Assembly: GCA_963170055.1 (NCBI GenBank)
Contig: CAUJGJ010000125.1
Coordinates: 1,311,001-1,375,000 of the forward strand
Length of the DNA stretch: 64,000 nt
Direction: 5' to 3'
From: Halisarca cf. caerulea
Taxonomy: Eukaryota; Porifera; Demospongiae; Chondrillida; Halisarcidae
In this document: piece after piece, positions 59,535 to 64,000 of the stretch
Layout of the letters: the number at the start of each line of letters is the position of its first letter
How positions within the stretch are numbered: position 1 is the stretch's first letter
The notes under the pieces: model-generated
Databases searched by the model: none
The model's input: only the letters and a program-made list of their open reading frames with translations
Told to the model about the DNA's origin: nothing
Made by a program: the position numbers and the translations under genes

Positions 59535-62235
59535 ACACACACACACACACAAACACACACAAAAACACACACACACACACAAACACACACACATGCACAC
59601 ACACACGTGCACACAGACACACACCCAGTGACAACACACATGCACACACACACACGCGCGCGCACACACGCACACGTGCACACACACACACACGCGCGCG
59701 CGCGCACACCTACAAATATGACGATTATTCCTTAATGGCTATGCACGTGTGCATATGCAATGTATTGTACCTTATGCATCAAGAAAAATGCTAGTATGTA
59801 CAAGTATTGTGTTGTCCCCGTGTTACCAATGCGTATGATACCTAACATTCATTTGTGTTTATCGGTACAGGGGGAATTTTATAGCAGTTTGAATCCACCA
59901 TCAGGATGCAAGAGGCCAACCATAAGTCCTCCGCTACCACCACCTCCCACCACCAGTCCACTGCCACCAAAACCTCCAACACCAAGTCCACGGCCACCAC
60001 CACCACCACCACCACCTCCTACATCAATAATTAGAACCATTATCAGATTCGGACGTCGCTTGTTTGGTAAAAAGAGATCTACAGGCCATCGCTTTATTCG
60101 CAAGCCCTCTAATCCAGCCCTCTGCCCAGGACCAATTCCCTTCTCACCTGAACCAGCAAGCAACTGTCCGTATTACATCAGAGCATCAGAGTATTCAATC
60201 AATACTGCATTGAATGCAATCTATGAAAGTGGCATACTACAGCACTTTTTCTGTTTGCCGTCACAATTCTCCTCGGTAGGTATCAGCCATTGTGCTGTGA
60301 GTGTTATGATCATTTACAAGCAGAGTTGCTCTGTTAATAGTATATTATCTGTTCTGTGGGAACCTCTCTAATCTAACACTCAATAAGACCTGAAAAAAAG
60401 TACCGGATTAGGGGGTTGTCAGATTACAGCGTGACTATTAGCATGCATTAATATGGTGATTGTACCTCATAAGATTAACAATCACATTAGAGAAAATGTC
60501 GGGTTAAAGAAGTTTCACTCTAGCTTCAGTCTTATCAGAATTTTCATTCTGTGTATGTCATCATCATTGTCTCCTCCCTACACACAGGCTTTGAGGTTCC
60601 TGCTGCTTCTAACTGGTAACCAATTGTGCAATCCTTCAGTAATAACTAATGCCAGTGACTACTTTGAACAGTGTGATGTAAGTATAGCTGAATGATAATG
60701 TATAAGGTGCAATAAAATAAAGTACATTGTTTTATTTTCCATACATGTAGCATATCATATTCATTAAAGCTAGCTCTGCACCTGTGGTGAAATTGGAAGG
60801 AGGCAAAATCATCTTTGAGTTTGACTTTTCTGTGGACTTGTTAGCTTCTAGCAACTGCAGCGCATGTACAATCACAGGAGTAAGTATACCAGAACCAACT
60901 TTAGTTAATGTGTGCATGGCATTGTAGATATGTATATATTATTATTATGTACTTGTGGATAAACAATTAAGTGTGTGCGTTTCACAGGCAACTTTGTGAT
61001 CAGTAAAATTTTTTTAACATAAAACAGTCAGTGCATGGTTGATGTGTTAGAAGTACCTAAATCATGCAAGTTTTGCATTGTGGATAGGGTAGATGGAAAT
61101 GTACTAACCACGAAAATCTGAGACGAAACATCGCTATTTTGCCAATGTGCTATAAGGCCTTTTCTGGGAATTCCACCCTTCATCAGTAGCACTGGGCAAA
61201 GCAGTAACGGATGTTCCTTGGAAACCTCCCATCACGGGATTGGTCAAGGAAAATCTGAAACCGCTAGATGGTATTAAACAGACATCTTCACCAAACGCCT
61301 AGATTAACGCCAAGTACAGGTTTGTTAGCAGGTCTAAAGCATCAGCAAAAGGGTGTAGTTGTGCTTTGACCATACTATAAAAAAGCACCATCACGGTGGC
61401 AAAAATTCTCACAGTAAGAAGAGAGGACTTCAACGCGTAAAGACCATATTCTAAAATTCTGTTCTTAATTTCTAACAGAATGAACAGAATTTTAGAATAG
61501 TCGCGTCTTTACGCATTGAAGTCCTCTCTTCTTACCGTGAGAATTTTTGCCACCGTGATGGTGCTTTTTTATAGTATGGTCAAAGCACAACTACACCCTT
61601 TTGCTGATGGATAGGGTAGAGTTGGCGTGAAATAACATTTTCTTTGGCTTCTGCTGATCACAGACAAGAAAACTAAAATATCACAGTGATAAAAATGCAT
61701 GTCAGCTTCCAAACCTACCAATAGGTCCAAATGATTCATATATCCAAAAATTATTAAGATTAATTCCTGCATGCAGCCATATATCTTAATGCATGGCTGA
61801 TCCCAAGGATTGCTTTGTTTTCCAAGGCCCCAGAAAGAAAGTATGCAAGACAAAATTTGAACAATCATAGTAGAACTGTTACAGTACCATTTGAGTTGGT
61901 TCCTGTCTATAGGAATCCAGGAATTAATGCATTGTTTAGACAATTGGGAAAGCATTGGTGCAAATTCTTTTGCTTAGGGCTAGAGTTTTCTACCACCACT
62001 ATTTTGAAAGAAAACTTCCACTCAAACCACTCTCTTCAAACTGTGATCACATGCTGCCACTTGCAAATAATTACATTGAAAACCTCACCCTTTAGCTAGT
62101 TTGGAGGGAAAGACATAAGGCCCTCCACCTTTTCTGATGTTAAAACAGGCTGTCGATGTTGATCATGCATATATACCATGCATTAGAAGGCCATTGTAGA
62201 CGTTGCAATTTCATTATTACATCACACAGTGTCAC

Positions 62236-62270
<35 letters not shown>

Positions 62271-63044
62271 CACACGCGCGCGCGCGTGCACGCACACACA
62301 CACACACACACACACACCAATTTTAACCTAAATCTGGATGTTTGTACATTTATGTGTCTGAGTGTGCATGTGTGCATGCGCACGCATGTGTTTGTATTGT
62401 GTGTGGGTGGGTACAAGCATGTGTGTGTGAGTGTGTGTGCATGTGCAATCATGCATGCATATGTGCAGCAAGCAGACTATAAGTCATATGTATACATGCA
62501 ATTAAGGTGCATGCATGCTAAATATGTATTATATACTCCTACATACAGTACATGACTATATGCTATGTTTCATTTCAATACAGACTGCCAGAGCTGTTGG
62601 AAATGTGTCCATAATAACCACACCAAGTGGACATAAAGTGGTTGGAGAGGTCCATTCTTTCAAGTATGCATGAACTAATAATGTGTGATGATATTTTGCT
62701 TATGTGTTCAACTCTCCATTTTTTTGCAGTATTAGTGTTCATGAAAATGAATTGTGTCCTTTGTTAAAGGTTCCCTTTATCCTCAGTGCGGTTAGTTTTC
62801 TCCTAGAAATTGCACGTAATACATTGCATTCATTATACACTGACATATATTTGCTTGTTGGACAAACATGCACCCTACCATCCATCCATATAGAACATAC
62901 ACACACATGCATACATGTGTGTATGTAAACATGCACTCACACATGCATGCATGCACACATACACACATGCATGCATGCACACATACACACATACATACAT
63001 GCACATACATGCGTACACACACATACACATATGCACACATGCAT

Positions 63045-63112
<68 letters not shown>

Positions 63113-63148
63113 ACACAAGCACATACACACACACGTACACACACACTT

Positions 63149-63233
<85 letters not shown>

Positions 63234-63322
63234 TATATGTACGCACACACACACACACATACACACACAGACACACACACACGCAAGCATGTACACACGC
63301 ATGTACACATGCACACATGCAT

Positions 63323-63394
<72 letters not shown>

Positions 63395-63885
63395 ACACAT
63401 ACACATGCACACACACACACACACGCACACACAAGAGAGAGAGATCCATATTATACATACAGTACATGCCATAAGTACAACACCCCACAATGCCCTGCTT
63501 ACAATGGTGCTATGTAATACACTTTTAAATGCACTCACATCCACATACATGGTTATATATGCATTCCTATCATCATTACAATGGTCACGTACAGTGCACT
63601 GCATGTATAATATTATATATTAATGCTTTTACAGTTAAGTCAAACTGGTATTCCTAATATTGATCTGCATTCATTGTTTAACATTTTGGCTGAATCTCTT
63701 GCAAGACCTCAGCTAAACAGTGAGTGTCCCTTTATCATGAAGCTCAGTTTGATGTTTTTATGCTAATATAATAGTTCATGGCAATTGTTTCTATCTGTGT
63801 AATTACAGAGGCACTTGCTGAAGGATTCCCTCTTCCTGAGTTAAGGCACGTTGCTCTTAATCACCCCAAGATACATCTCAATGAA
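57312..63885 (+). CDS. BPI: BPI/LBP-family secreted protein, tandem copy C (last exon beyond right edge)
   Basis: Fourteen exons seen: 57312-57444, 57743-57830, 57917-58042, 58667-58828, 58994-59057, 59173-59236, 59322-59413, 59871-60275, 60588-60677, 60751-60879, 62584-62663, 62730-62790, 63635-63719, 63809-63885. They give 552 aa; the missing exon 15 codes for 13 aa plus stop in A and B. Signal peptide (LILSVLCICSQL), then CPNPNNPGVAVGITQ; the cysteines of DCTYTLSTSQC and QQICPLVEKQ; SEYSINTALNAIYESGILQ. Exon 8 is the longest of the three (405 nt): the linker has repeated Pro-Ser-Pro and a run of nine prolines, then IIRFGRRLFGKKRSTGHR. Intron 10 carries a recent insertion. The Cys of YECGILQ in A and B is Ser here. 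Extracellular lipid or LPS binding is inferred from the family. Confidence 0.92.
59443..59709. repeat. (CA)n tract with (CG)n segments
   Basis: About 265 bp of CA in intron 7 of BPI gene C with CACGCGCGCG segments at 59652-59663 and 59692-59705. Alternating purine-pyrimidine DNA of this kind readily adopts Z-form. Confidence 0.95.
60355..60520. mobile_element. MITE, gene C copy of the 49877 element
   Basis: Starts GGGAACCTCTCTAATCTAAC and ends GGGTTAAAGAAGTTTCACTC; same position in intron 8 as in gene B, with diverged sequence. Confidence 0.65.
61094..61607. mobile_element. 514-bp insertion with 13-bp target duplication in gene C intron 10
   Basis: TGGATAGGGTAGA occurs at 61081-61093 and again at 61608-61620. 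Gene B has one such site (AGTGGATAGGGTAAA, about 50633-50645) with matching flanks on both sides. The insert has a non-palindromic left half and a near-perfect 270-bp palindrome (61339-61609) whose arms carry TGTAGTTGTGCTTTGACC and GAAGAGAGGACTTCAA. No transposase ORF. Confidence 0.8.
62235..62318. repeat. (CA)n with central (CG)n
   Basis: About 84 bp in intron 10 of BPI gene C: CA, then CGCGCGCGCGCGTGCACG, then CA. Same location as the tracts in A and B. Confidence 0.95.
62890..63430. repeat. 540-bp (CA)n complex repeat
   Basis: CA repeat with CATGCATG, CATACA and GTATATATGTACG interruptions in intron 12 of BPI gene C, ending in AGAGAGAGAG. The large Thr-His and Cys-Val ORFs here are artefacts. 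Confidence 0.97.
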
Positions 63886-64000
63886 GTGAGTCATTATTTC
63901 ATCGGACATCACCGATCCTTCCTCCGGCCATTTCTGTGCTGATACTCCTACTGGTATATCCAGCCAATTAAGTTAATAGATGAGGGGAGGAAAGGCTCTG

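Overview
This is intron-rich eukaryotic DNA from an animal, probably a marine invertebrate. The protein families, the GT-AG introns, the MITE load and the many (CA)n tracts fit an early-branching metazoan such as a sponge, but the species cannot be told from this window. There are no bacterial operons, tRNA or rRNA genes, or CRISPR arrays. I found five protein-coding genes by joining exons by hand, checking splice sites and reading-frame phase at every junction.

Layout. (1) Positions 1-14345, minus strand: the first nine exons of a large SF1 helicase of the HELZ2 type. It has an N-terminal Cys/His zinc-binding region, an UPF1-like helicase core and an RNase II (RNB) domain, and it runs off the left edge. 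Its introns hold a G-rich minisatellite, (CA)n tracts and a fold-back element. (2) Positions 14346-14690: a 345-bp gap between divergent start codons, the likely shared promoter. (3) Positions 14691-34359, plus strand: a complete 29-exon cohesin subunit gene (STAG/SA/Scc3), about 1,020 aa. Its introns are saturated with TACGTA/GTAC motifs and carry nested transposons. One intron uses a GC donor. (4) Positions 34360-36631: an intergenic gap. (5) Positions 36749 to beyond 63885, plus strand: a tandem array of three BPI/LBP-family genes (A, B, C), starting 10.1 and 10.4 kb apart, each with 15 exons of the same phases. A and B are complete; C lacks only its last short exon, which lies past the right edge. 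All three have a signal peptide, both halves of the BPI fold and the same TATA box. B and C have gained a proline-rich and strongly basic stretch in the linker between the two BPI domains.

Functionally, the window joins a probable RNA-metabolism or antiviral-type helicase-nuclease, a housekeeping sister-chromatid cohesion gene, and an expanding family of secreted lipid- or LPS-binding innate-immunity proteins. These appear to be neighbours, not a pathway. The region has been reworked by small inverted-repeat transposons of several families and by dinucleotide repeats. Some of these repeats sit at matching intron positions in all BPI copies and so predate the duplications; others inserted later.
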